DNA of 64,000 nt from Pteria penguin (Eukaryota > Mollusca > Bivalvia > Pterioida > Pteriidae), in NCBI GenBank assembly GCA_035048485.1, contig CM068589.1, positions 2,854,501 to 2,918,500 on the forward strand, written 5' to 3'. Positions within the stretch are counted from its first letter, which is position 1. The number at the start of each line of letters is the position of its first letter. Under the pieces are notes generated by a model that was not told where the DNA came from, made no database searches, and saw only the letters and a program-made list of their open reading frames with translations. Below, piece by piece: positions 1-8,798 of the stretch. The translations under genes were made by a program, and so were the position numbers.

Positions 1-2506
1 GGGTTGCATTCGCTCTTTAGCGCGCGGAGGTCGATTTGCAGCTCTCTTTGATGTTTTCACAGGTTGGATAGTGTCGTTTAACGAATACACATCGGTCACG
101 TGACTCTGTAAACACATATCGGTAAACAAGGCATCAATCGCAATTACACTGTTATGTTCTGTCTCGTTTTTGTTAAATTCCTTCCGCAAATCGTTAATAT
201 GCTGATATTTATTTTCACTTTCTTCAATTTCTGTTGTTGGATCACGCTTGCACTGTTTGCATTTATCTCCTGATGAAGGCATTCGCGATAGCGCGTCAGC
301 ATTTTGATGACGTTTCCCTTGTCTGTGTTCTATCTGGAATACGAATGGTCCAAGCTGTTGTAACCATCTAGCTATTTGTCCATCTGGTTCTTTGAATTTA
401 TGTAACCATACAAGAGATCCATGATCCGTCCTCAATATAAACTCGCGTCCAAGAAGGTAATGTTTGAAATGCTTCACAAAGTACACAACAGCTAGCATTT
501 CTTTACGTGTCACACAATAGTTCTTCTCTGGGCTAGTCAAAGTACGACTGGCATACGCAATTACTGTTTCTTTTTCATCCTGTATTTGTGATAGTACAGC
601 ACCAATAGCGTCATTGCTAGCATCCGTATCTAGAATAAACGTTCCTCCTTTTACATCCGGGTATCCAAGTATCGGAGCTGTGATAAGCTTGGATTTCAAT
701 AAATGAAATGCTTCATCACAATCGGTAGTCCAATTCCATTGACTGTGTTTGCTGGTAAGTTCGTGTAAACATTTCGCTATTTTCGCGAAGTCCTTTATGA
801 AACGTCGGTAATACGACACAAGTCCAAGAAAACTACGTAATTCCGTTACATCACGTGGCGTCTGCCATTCTTGTACTACTTTCGTTTTGCTTGGGTCTGT
901 AGTAATTCCGTTTTCTGAAATGACATGTCCAAGAAAAGTCACTTCCTTTTTGAAGAAATTACACTTTTTTCGCTTTTAATTTCAAATTCGCCCCCTCAAG
1001 TCGATCAAACACAAGACTTAAGTTCTTCAAGTGTTCCTCAAAATCACGGCTATACACAATAATATCGTCCAAGTAGAGAACTGTCACATGCCACTGTAAT
1101 CCACACAACGCCTGTTCTATCACTCTTTGAAATGTTGCAGGTGCATTACATAATCCGAATGGCATCACACGATATTGGTATAATCCGCCTCGAGGTGTAC
1201 CGAATGCGGTCTTCTCTTTGTCACTATCTCGCATTGGAATCTGGTGATATGCCATATTTAGATCTAAGGATGTAAACCATTTGGATCCAGCTAAAGTGTC
1301 CAAATTTTCTGCGATTCTAGTAATCGGATACGCATCCTTTATAGTTTTGGCATTCAATTTCCGGTAGTCTACACATAATCTCCAAGACTTGTCTTTCTTC
1401 TGCACTAAAACAATTGGAGATGACCATGGGCTATTTGAATCCTCAATGAGCCCCTGTTCCTTTAGTCGCTCAATCTCTCCGTCTAATATCTCTCGCTTAA
1501 AGATAGGAACCCTCCTCACTGGCTCCTTAAACGGTGTTTCATCACTGAGATTGATTCGATGTTCTCCTATATTTGCGCGCTCGGCGGGCATTTTGGGATC
1601 TGCAAACACATTTTTCCGACACAATAAAAATTTCTCAAATTCTGCTGCTTGTTCCGTTGACAGGTTTTTGCATCCATCGCGATACATCTCGCATAAAAAT
1701 TCCGGAATCTCCTCGGAACCGCTTCCGTTTTGCACATTACACACATCATGTCCGTGCAAAGGTTCACTTACGTAAGTCACTGGTACCAATAACGCAATCT
1801 CCGTGTTCTTCTTAACACTAATTTCCCGGTCGCTTGGATTAAACACACGCACATAAATAACGCTGCTCCTCGCGTTCACCAACACATGTGCAACTAAAAG
1901 TCCATATGAATGAATAAATCGCTTCATTGGCACTAATATCCCTTCTCCGATATCAGTATCCGAAATCACTCTTGATTTCAACACAAATTCGTGTCTCGGT
2001 GGAATAGCGCTAGTTTCCACAGACAATACGCGACCGCTAGATTCTTGATCATTTCTCATGCGCGCACAATTCAACACAGCACTATCACTGCTATAATCCC
2101 ATTGGCATTCATATTTCTTCATGAAATCCTGTCCAAGCAAGTTGCACTTGATCCCTCCTACGAACACGCGTAAATACACATCAAAATTTCCGAAAGTTAA
2201 AATCATTTTCGCGGTCCCTAAGACTTTCAACTCACTTCCGTCAGCTGTTTGAAATTTCTTACGCACGCGCTCAAGTACAGGTCTATCCGATGGAAGGATA
2301 CTATAATATAAATCCTCCGTGATAAACGTATTTACCGCATCGCTATCTATTTTCCACTCCAACGGCGTCCCTTCTACTAATCCGTCAACTTTGAATCCAT
2401 GTTTCCCTTTCACTTTAATTCGACTTCCGGTTTCGCTATTAGGTTCTTCCGTTGTAGAGCTTGAATATAAATGCGTTACAATATCTGTTTGCATTTCGGC
2501 ATCCAA
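1..2506 (-). pseudogene. pol: Pol (protease, RT, RNase H), frameshifted and truncated by the window edge
   Basis: The first 515 codons (to 959) hold a retropepsin-like region, with LLGQDFM in the flap/C-terminal position. RT follows with WSSPIVLVQKKD, LDLNMAYHQI, FGLCNAPATFQ and YLDDIIVYS (YLDD at 478-481). The frame then hits a stop because of a six-base homopolymer at 965-970. In the neighbouring frame the sequence continues to base 1 with RNase H motifs (ILDTDASNDAIGAV and an IEHRQGKRHQNADALSR end motif) and a CKQC cysteine pair. The expected protease D-S/T-G triad reads D-S-D at residues 54-56, so the protease may be inactive or divergent. No integrase is in the window. Confidence 0.88.
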
Positions 2507-2565
2507 AACGCGACATTGTAAGTCTTCTGTACTAGGCCTATTACGTGCTGTGACCGACGCATGGC

Positions 2566-4176
2566 CTACTGCCTAGGTCCATTCTGGTTTAACGTATGAT
2601 TTCCAGTTTTCCTCCTACCGTTACTATCATTTCCTCTTCCAGCCACAAAACTTCCGGTTTCAGTATTCTGTCGTATATCGGTTTTTGGGCAGTCTCGTAT
2701 TAAATGACGAGTTGAATTACACTTGTAACACTTTTTCACGTCATTTACGGCATTTCCTTGTAGTGGTCTCCTATTTCGGTATCGGTTACTTTGCTGTTGA
2801 TCCTGGACTTCATAAACTGGTGGTTTATTGTCCTTTTTCTCCTTCTGTGTTTTATTTTCGGTCAAACGAATGCACTCTTCTTGCATAGCTGCAGTTACTG
2901 CTTCTTCAAGCATTTTGGGTCGTGTTCTCTTCACAGCTAGCCGAAAATCTTCATTTTCACTACAATTGTCCATGAATGTTTTCATGCTCGATTCCTGTAC
3001 GTACTCACGATTATCTGGATACGCTCGTCGATATAAATCCTGAATTGCTTGGCCAAAATCTCGGAAAGACTCGGTCTCTTTCTTACGGCGTAATTTTGCT
3101 TCTGCCACATAACTTTCTTTCATAGCTTTGTGTCCAAATCTCTCGTCCATAGCCATTTTGAGTCTATCCCAGTTACCACGCTTGGTGTCGGATAACCCAT
3201 ATGCGTATGTCTCCGCTTGTCCTCTCATAACAGTAAAGAAAACCTTTCGCTTTCGGTCATCCTCCCATCCGTTTAGCTCCGCAATATTTTCGAAGTAGCG
3301 AATAAATTCACTCCATATATCACTACCATCGCCCTTGAATGTTCGCTTGATAGTCAGCTGGGGTACATGTTCGGTACCTTGTAATGTCCTATCGGTTCTT
3401 TCGGGAGAAAAGGTAATCCTCCTCCTTGAAGAGGTAGTCTTCGGTGTGGAGAGATTCTGTGGAGTTGATCGCACTGATGAATGTGCACGGTTTGACGGTC
3501 GTTTTACTCCATTTCTCTTAAATGCTAATTTCGCCATTGCGCTCACTATAATGACACATAATAATGTTAATGTTCCAGTAATGAGAAATTCCTTGGTAAC
3601 ATAAGACATCAAAGTTCCTGGAAAATAGGTATACAGGACAGATATACACGCAGTTCCTATGATGAACATTAGACTCCATGTTAGTAAGAAAACACTCCAG
3701 TTCGAATCGTCTAGTTCATCTCGGATGTTACTCTGTGGCTCCGTAGTCGCTGGGGTACTGGTGTCAATTGGTTGTGAAATATAAGTATCTTCCCTCACCA
3801 ATGGAATAGTTTCGTCCTCATCTGCATTATCAAACGCATTTATCAGGTTTCGTCTAGCCGACATGGGTTGTAATTCCCTTCTCGGAAATATACCTGGTCC
3901 TTTGGGCGTATCCAAGATTCCTTCATCCGGAAAATCCTGGGTTAGCTCCATGTCCCGTGGTGAATTTGTTGTTCGGTCTCGGAACATTTTAAAAATCAAC
4001 GCACAATGTGAAAATATCACAAATAAAATGAATGGATCCACTTTGCTTAATTTCGCACTTTTCGGACAATAATTCACAGAGTATTCACACAGAAATACGC
4101 AACACTGTTGTATCACGTTAGAAGTATCTCCGTCACATAAGCGCAACACTAATTCACTTTTATTTCGCACGCACAA
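2566..4176 (-). CDS. gag: Gag polyprotein of the Gypsy-type element, with two membrane-like segments
   Basis: Longest frame 536 aa. A likelier start is the internal Met at residue 64 (MFRDRTTN), whose ATG has A at -3. Residues about 160-186 (SVFLLTWSLMFIIGTACISV) and 196-218 (FLITGTLTLLCVIIVSAMA) are strongly hydrophobic and look like a helical hairpin. They are followed by a basic Ser/Thr-rich linker (220-265). Residues about 275-445 match a retrotransposon Gag capsid-type region. A CCHC zinc knuckle follows at 483-496 (CYKCNSTRHLIRDC). Membrane segments are unusual in Gypsy Gag and may target assembly to membranes (inference). Pol lies in the -1 frame immediately after the gag stop. Confidence 0.85.
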   Translation of the reverse strand: MCVRNKSELVLRLCDGDTSNVIQQCCVFLCEYSVNYCPKSAKLSKVDPFILFVIFSHCALIFKMFRDRTTNSPRDMELTQDFPDEGILDTPKGPGIFPRRELQPMSARRNLINAFDNADEDETIPLVREDTYISQPIDTSTPATTEPQSNIRDELDDSNWSVFLLTWSLMFIIGTACISVLYTYFPGTLMSYVTKEFLITGTLTLLCVIIVSAMAKLAFKRNGVKRPSNRAHSSVRSTPQNLSTPKTTSSRRRITFSPERTDRTLQGTEHVPQLTIKRTFKGDGSDIWSEFIRYFENIAELNGWEDDRKRKVFFTVMRGQAETYAYGLSDTKRGNWDRLKMAMDERFGHKAMKESYVAEAKLRRKKETESFRDFGQAIQDLYRRAYPDNREYVQESSMKTFMDNCSENEDFRLAVKRTRPKMLEEAVTAAMQEECIRLTENKTQKEKKDNKPPVYEVQDQQQSNRYRNRRPLQGNAVNDVKKCYKCNSTRHLIRDCPKTDIRQNTETGSFVAGRGNDSNGRRKTGNHTLNQNGPRQ

Positions 4177-4226
4177 ATTATATCACAAATTTTCACAAAA
4201 TGATAATGAATCCACTTTCGATGTTT

Positions 4227-4502
4227 CTAGCACGAATGTCGCGAAATCACAAGTTGATTAACATCTATACGATGTCCACATGAAGGGCACCAGTAATGAA
4301 GAACTATTTTCCGTCGTACAACTATGCCGTTCACTGTTGTATGGCTGCGCGGTTTCTTGAAACATGTATAACACCGGCCACAAATAAGATATTCCTTTGT
4401 CACAATCGCACACTGTAAACGCGATCCATACACATATTCCTTGAATTTCACTCTACGACGACGCACAGTATATAATATATCCATATATAATTCCTGAATC
4501 AA
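4227..4502 (-). CDS. Retrotransposon leader ORF B, small zinc-ribbon protein (91 aa)
   Basis: Second leader ORF, between ORF A and gag. It shows CGRCYTCF, about 27 residues, then WCPSCGHRIDV, i.e. two CxxC knuckles spaced as in a zinc ribbon, with a basic N terminus (RRRRVKFKEY). The alignment with ORF A (C..CYT and CP.CG.RI in register) supports paralogy. It ends about 50 bp before the longest gag frame begins. Translation from a full-length retroviral-type RNA would need leaky scanning, reinitiation or a spliced or subgenomic RNA. The function is unknown; no known Gypsy accessory gene came to mind. Confidence 0.55.
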   Translation of the reverse strand: MIQELYMDILYTVRRRRVKFKEYVYGSRLQCAIVTKEYLICGRCYTCFKKPRSHTTVNGIVVRRKIVLHYWCPSCGHRIDVNQLVISRHSC

Positions 4503-4514
4503 GGGTCTGAATAT

Positions 4515-4769
4515 CTACGCAAGTTTTATCCTGCACCCGCACACAGGACATCGGAAAAATCTGCTCACTATTTTTCCACTTTCCGAACGAATAATACACA
4601 AGTTGTCACATTTCAAAAAGTTGGTGTAACAGTTCGGACACTCTTTGTATAAAGCCATATTTCTCCTTTCCACAAGAACATAATTTCCATCGACGTCAAT
4701 AGAATAATAGTTCACGAATTCACTTTTATCACTTGTTTCCATGACGATATAATTGTTTACACAAGTCAC
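4515..4769 (-). CDS. Retrotransposon leader ORF A, small zinc-ribbon protein (84 aa)
   Basis: First ORF after the primer-binding site of the Gypsy-type element. I do not recognise it as a known retroelement gene. Its C-terminal half has the pattern CPNC, about 25 residues, then CPVCGC, followed by RIKLA, which looks like a four-cysteine zinc ribbon. The N-terminal 40 residues are acidic to neutral without clear motifs. The next ORF, 12 bp downstream, has the same layout (CxxC-Y-T then CPxCG-xRI), so the two look like a tandem duplication. A nucleic-acid-binding or transcription-modulating accessory role is possible but is inference. The open frame could be chance, but conserved cysteine spacing in two neighbouring frames argues against that. 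Confidence 0.55.
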   Translation of the reverse strand: MTCVNNYIVMETSDKSEFVNYYSIDVDGNYVLVERRNMALYKECPNCYTNFLKCDNLCIIRSESGKIVSRFFRCPVCGCRIKLA

Positions 4770-4797
4770 AGTAGTTCTTCACGAAATGAATAATCCA

Positions 4798-4926
4798 AAG
4801 TATAATAATCACTCGCATATGTGAATATCCATTCCGAATAACACGAGTTCACAGTAAATCCCACGTATAATAATCACTTGATTGTATGAATATCCATTCC
4901 GAATAACACAAAATCACAGTAAAATC
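4798..4926 (-). repeat. Two-copy direct repeat in the retroelement leader
   Basis: Two copies of a roughly 60-70 bp segment containing tataataatcac and gaatatccattccgaataac lie between the primer-binding site and leader ORF A. They may be a duplicated leader or packaging element; no coding function is seen. Confidence 0.6.
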
Positions 4927-4972
4927 CAATGTAAATCACTGAAATGTCACACGTAAATCCTCGGGACTCGAT

Positions 4973-4990
4973 CCCATAACGCTGCCACCA
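4973..4990 (-). promoter_or_regulatory. Candidate primer-binding site
   Basis: Two bases after the LTR end the minus strand reads TGGTGGCAGCGTTATGGG. It starts with the TGG needed to pair with a tRNA 3' CCA. I could not assign the tRNA from memory. Confidence 0.55.
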
Positions 4991-5170
4991 CTTGTAGCGC
5001 TCACTTCGAGCGGTCGGCCTGCATTAGTTAACAGGCCCGTAATAAACACTGCCGGGATCCGCCATTTACTCGTGACACTGTCACCGTGCACACAGGCACA
5101 TGTAATCCACAATCCTCTCTTTGAATAATTAATATAATCCGTAATGACAACTCTGGCTAAAGTTCACTAA

Positions 5171-5176
5171 TTTATT
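5171..5176 (-). promoter_or_regulatory. LTR polyadenylation signal AATAAA
   Basis: AATAAA on the minus strand within the LTR. Because the element is in sense orientation inside a host intron, this signal could also end host transcripts early (inference). Confidence 0.5.
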
Positions 5177-5275
5177 ACACAACACATATAAATCCACACG
5201 CATATCAAGATAATAAGTGACATGAACATTACGAAGTCAAATAACACACTGTCGCGGACGTTCTGGTCAGCGCCG

Positions 5276-5283
5276 CTTATATA
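5276..5283 (-). promoter_or_regulatory. TATA box of the LTR promoter
   Basis: TATATAAG on the minus strand, about 200 bp from the outer LTR edge and about 100 bp before the LTR AATAAA. This spacing is as expected for a U3 promoter and R-region polyadenylation signal. Confidence 0.6.
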
Positions 5284-5532
5284 GCCTTTCACCCCTCCGA
5301 GCCATTCGGAGTGAATCGGAGCGCCTCCGGGCACTCCGGAGGGAATACACAACCTCCGAGATTTTCGGAGTAAACAGCGTACAGTGTAACAGAATCATAT
5401 GACTAGCTATTAATCTATCTATTAACAACATCAACATTAAACATGAAATATCTCGACTACATTTATATTTATAGGTACGCTACAAACTTAACTAAACGTT
5501 AGAGGCAGTTCGAGCTGGATATTTATACTTAC

Positions 5533-5658
5533 CTTTTTCAAAAACTTATTTAACATGTTTGTAATTATAGTTTGATGTCGTTTAGAATAAACATGCTTTC
5601 TCTTTTGTCTATGACTACATTTACAAATTGAACAATAGAAAAATTGTACGAAGGACAT
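5533..5658 (-). CDS. CENATAC: CENATAC/CCDC84-like gene, first coding exon
   Basis: The exon encodes 42 residues: MSFVQFFYCSICKC then a basic stretch, KHVYSKRHQ, then a helical tail LNKFLKK. It ends in phase 0 at a strong GTAAGT donor (5532-5527). The CxxC ... GHVYSxxHQ pattern is the N-terminal zinc finger of CENATAC (CCDC84), a minor-spliceosome protein needed for AT-AC intron splicing. A longer in-frame start exists upstream (5886 or 5774), but family members begin only a few residues before CxxC. The remaining exons should lie left of the window, because the intron is occupied by the LTR element. Recognition is from a short exon, so the family call is good but not certain. Confidence 0.65.
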
Positions 5659-5960
5659 CGCCCTATCGATGTGAATACACACAAATTCAACGAAAACGTC
5701 AGAAAATTCAGCATGTGCTACTCGGAATACTTTGGATTTTTTCATTGATGCGTATACATTGTTAACAGCCATTTTGTGATAAATTAGCGAAGAACCACAA
5801 TGATTAATTTGCGTAAAAATGTGTAAATAAGGTGCATATTGGACCGAAAATGTGATCATATCATCGCAAGTTCGCAAGTTACACAAATATCAAACTGTCA
5901 ACAGATTTGGTAAGGTTTTATTTTGATTAACGTAACTGACATGAGGGTAGTGTGCCAGGT
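5659..5960. other. Upstream region of the CENATAC-like gene
   Basis: Probable 5' UTR and promoter of the minus-strand gene. No TATA box or clear motif stands out. The open frame continues in-frame upstream to 5886. Confidence 0.35.
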
Positions 5961-6133
5961 ACTTCCTATAGATCCTTTCACGTTAACTGCGGGACTAACA
6001 TTTTGGGGAAGAATAGTTACGTTTTCCATCAAAATTTTGACGCCATAATCAGATACTGATTGTTTCTTAATACGTTATTTTGCAGGAACAATGATCATTT
6101 CTCCCCCCAAGTTGTTGCCTGTTGGGGATTCCA

Positions 6134-6187
6134 GTAGTTACGACTGCAACAGAAGATTTAAAATAGCTCTACCATTGCAGTCGTAAC
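6134..6187. repeat. Hairpin with perfect 14-bp arms
   Basis: agttacgactgcaa at 6134 pairs exactly with ttgcagtcgtaact ending at 6187, with a loop of about 26 bases. Possibly the end of an inserted small element. Confidence 0.65.
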
Positions 6188-7236
6188 TAGGATTCCAGTC
6201 ACTTTGACTTTTTTCCTCTTCAGCCCCAAGTCACTTCGGCATTTTACATCATCATCCCAAGACGTTCGGCCTCCCTAAAAGACATTTCGGCCTACCTTTC
6301 GGCCCAATCAAGAAGACGCTTCGTCCAAATTTTCTTTCAGCTTTATGATTGAAAATGACAATCTGTTATTTTTTGCTAAAGATACTTTCTTGGCAGTATA
6401 TGAACTTAACATGTCCAAATATTAGTAAGACATATCCATGTCCGTGTATGGTCTGACAGCTTCCTTCAAAAATAAATTGCAGGAAATTCAATTCAAGATA
6501 AGAATTTGGGTAGGTTTTGCTGTGTAAATGTAAGTTTTCAAAGGTGTTTAATTTCATCAATATCTTATACAGAAAACTGTCAAATCGTATCCAGCGCCGA
6601 TAAAGATACGGCGAGTAAAGGTGCTAATATTTAAAACATTAATTTAATGTTCTAAAATAGTATAGCTATTATAGCTAGTATAACTATAATAAAGAAAACA
6701 GCTGCAATGGATGGTTTGCTTGTGATTATCATTTTTAATTAAACAATTAAGTTGCACACTGTCTGTCAAATAGTGTAAAACTATATACATATCGATCGAT
6801 CGAGAGAGTCATATTAATTTAATCCTCATCAGTTTGGCCGAACATCTGGGCACATTCACGTGGAAGATTAGCTGTCAGTACCCCAATTTTGCCACATATT
6901 TAAAAGTAAAAATCAAGTTTTTGCACCAAAAATGGTTAAGTAGTTTGGCTAATACACATGTGCTCCCCCCTTTTCGGAAATCCTGGATCCGCCACTGGAT
7001 GTGGATATCACATTTTGGTCCAGATGGTCCCACAGCTCATGGATAGTTTTGTTGGCCTGCATATACCCACATCAATGCCAGCACTGGAGGAGATCATTGT
7101 TGACCAATACAATCTGAATGTCCACCAATTCAGCCTCCTCCTTTAGCAGTGGAACCAGTACGTAGAATGGTAAAGAAGACTGAATAGTATACATGTACTT
7201 CAATAAACAACGAAAAGATTTGACATTGAATTGATT

Positions 7237-7405
7237 GATTGATTATTGTTTTACATCACTCCACGACTATTTCACGTATGTGGTTACGGCATCTGCCTGA
7301 AGCATTGCATACAAATTTAGACCTTTGCAACGGACCCACCTGAATCAGTGAGGGATCTTTGACGTGCCACGCCATGGTGACACAGGACCTCGGTTTTTAC
7401 TGAAA
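7237..7405 (-). mobile_element. SINE fragment (body/tail without tRNA head)
   Basis: Matches the body of the SINE at 19987-20249: a gattgattgatt tail, the catcnnc/acctttgcaacggacccacctgaa core, and a cctcggtttttactg end. The tRNA-like head is missing. Confidence 0.65.
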
Positions 7406-7628
7406 GAAGTGCATATCGGTGTAGTACTGTCAAATAATGTAGACTCTAAATGCAAGATATCTCGGCCCTTTATGAACATATATTTTTAAAATGCTTAAAA
7501 AGAATTGCCGAAAAGTCGTTATTGCAGGCCGAAATGTCACCTATGGTGGGCAGATGTTGCAAAAGGCCGAAGTGGGAAAAGGCTGAAGTGACTTGGGGCC
7601 GAAGTGGAAAAAGACCGAAGTGACTGGC

Positions 7629-8140
7629 ATCCATCCTGCAGTTAATGTGAAAGGGTCTATTCTAATCTCTCTTATAATAGTTATATGGTGGCAACCATCC
7701 TACAGTTAATGTGAAAGGGTCTATTCTAATCTCATAATAGTAATATGGTGGCATCCATCCTGCAGTTAATGTGAAAGGGTCTATTCTAATCTCATAATAA
7801 TGATATGGTGGCATCCGTCCTGCAGTTAACTTAATGTGAAAGGGTCTATTCTAATCTCTCTTATAATAGTAATATGGTGGCATCCGTCCTGCAGTTAATG
7901 TGAAAGGGTCTATTCTAATCTCTCTTATAATAGTTATATGGTGGCATCCATCCTACAGTTAATGTGAAAGGGTCTATTCTAATCTCATAATAGTTATATG
8001 GTGGCATCCATCCTACAGTTAATGTGAAAGGGTCTATTCTAATCTCATAATAGTAATATGGTGGCATCCATCCTACAGTTAATGTGAAAGGGTCTATTCT
8101 AATCTCTCTTATAATAGTTATATGGTGGCATCCCACCTTG
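7629..8140. repeat. Minisatellite, about 60-66 bp unit, 8 copies
   Basis: Units contain catcctgcagttaatgtgaa, agggtctattctaatctc and ataatag-tatatggtgg. Some units have an extra tctt. The unit starts within the outer end of the inverted-repeat element to its left, so the array seems to have grown from that end. Confidence 0.9.
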
Positions 8141-8280
8141 AGCAGTTATTATGAGAACATCTTCATGTTACTCTTAATTGATACCCGAGGATCGTTTTGA
8201 GGAACATGTACTATAGTTTGAATAGTAACGTACGATAATTTACCCCAAGACAGTTACCTCCACCTTCTAAGTAAGATAAT

Positions 8281-8612
8281 ATAGGTACGTGTGGTACAAA
8301 CAAGTGTCTCTACTATATAAGTGAGATGATATAGGTACGTGTGGTACAAACAAGTGTCTCTACTATATCAGTGAAATGATATAGGTGTGACACAAACAAA
8401 TACCTCCACCATGTAAGTGAGATGATATAGGTACGTGTGGTACAAACAAGTGTCTCTACTATATCAGTGAAATGATATACCGGTAGGTGTGACACAAACA
8501 AATACCTCCACCATATAGGGTGAGATAATATGGGTATGTGTGGTGCAAACAAGTGTCTCTACTACATGTATATCAGTGAAATGATATTGGTGTGGCACAA
8601 ATAACTACCTCC
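8281..8612. repeat. Minisatellite, alternating ~60-bp subunits
   Basis: Repeats of gtacgtgtggtacaaacaag-tgtctctactatatcagtga alternate with acaaacaaatacctccaccata. The pairs of half-units give a period near 110-120 bp. No coding. Confidence 0.85.
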
Positions 8613-8798
8613 ACCATATTAATGAAAGACTATTGGATTGGCATCAGTGGATAGAAGCCAATATTTTAGAACATGTTAAAATCAGACATCTGTGTTTCAT
8701 TAGTGACATTTGCAAAATCTGGGGTTAAGATTCCATATTATTTTACTAACATGGTATATGTCACACCGGTAGAATTACAAAATAATATCACAATAAGT

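Larger units (their letters stand above)
1..5484 (-). mobile_element. Ty3/Gypsy-type LTR retrotransposon, 5' part; 3' part beyond the left edge
   Basis: Read on the minus strand the order is LTR, primer-binding site, two small zinc-ribbon ORFs, gag, protease, reverse transcriptase and RNase H. The window ends before any integrase or 3' LTR is seen. RT precedes RNase H and the catalytic motif is YLDD, as in the Gypsy (Metaviridae) lineage. Gag and pol are in different frames: pol opens in the -1 frame right at the gag stop. The element lies in the first intron of a CENATAC-like gene in the same orientation. One homopolymer frameshift in pol suggests a recently inactivated copy or a sequence error. 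Target-site duplication and LTR identity cannot be checked here. Confidence 0.92.
4993..5484 (-). repeat. 5' long terminal repeat (492 bp)
   Basis: Boundaries are set by a perfect 7-bp terminal inverted repeat (tgtagcg ... cgctaca), the usual TG...CA ends, and by a primer-binding-like TGGTGGCAGCG starting 2 bp inside. On the minus strand the LTR carries a TATATAAG box at 5283-5276 and an AATAAA at 5176-5171, which fits a U3-R-U5 layout. Between about 5294 and 5375 lie several CTCCG/CGGAG inverted pairs, possibly factor-binding sites. Only one LTR is in the window, so the call rests on structure, not on comparison of two copies. Confidence 0.8.
5968..7660. mobile_element. Degenerate inverted-repeat DNA element built of CGGCC-type subrepeats
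   Basis: Left side (5970-5995 and 6190-6320) and right side (7500-7660) are inverted copies: agatcctttcacgttaactg on the left pairs with cagttaatgtgaaagggtct on the right, and ccagtcactttgac pairs with aagtgactgg. Both arms carry repeated cacttcggcc/ggccgaagtg words. The left arm is split by about 195 bp (5996-6190) that contains its own 14-bp hairpin. The interior (6320-7500) shows a SINE-like tail (7237-7400) and no recognisable transposase. Confidence 0.5.

Noticed and set aside
5167..5352. 61-aa frame in the LTR
   Set aside because: Lies across U3/R with TATA box and AATAAA; no motif.
5659..5886. Extended N terminus of the CENATAC-like exon
   Set aside because: In-frame, but family members start just before the CxxC finger. 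Kept only as a possibility in the exon entry.
6834..7146. Two overlapping plus-strand frames of 62-70 aa
   Set aside because: Inside a degenerate inverted-repeat element; no recognisable domain.
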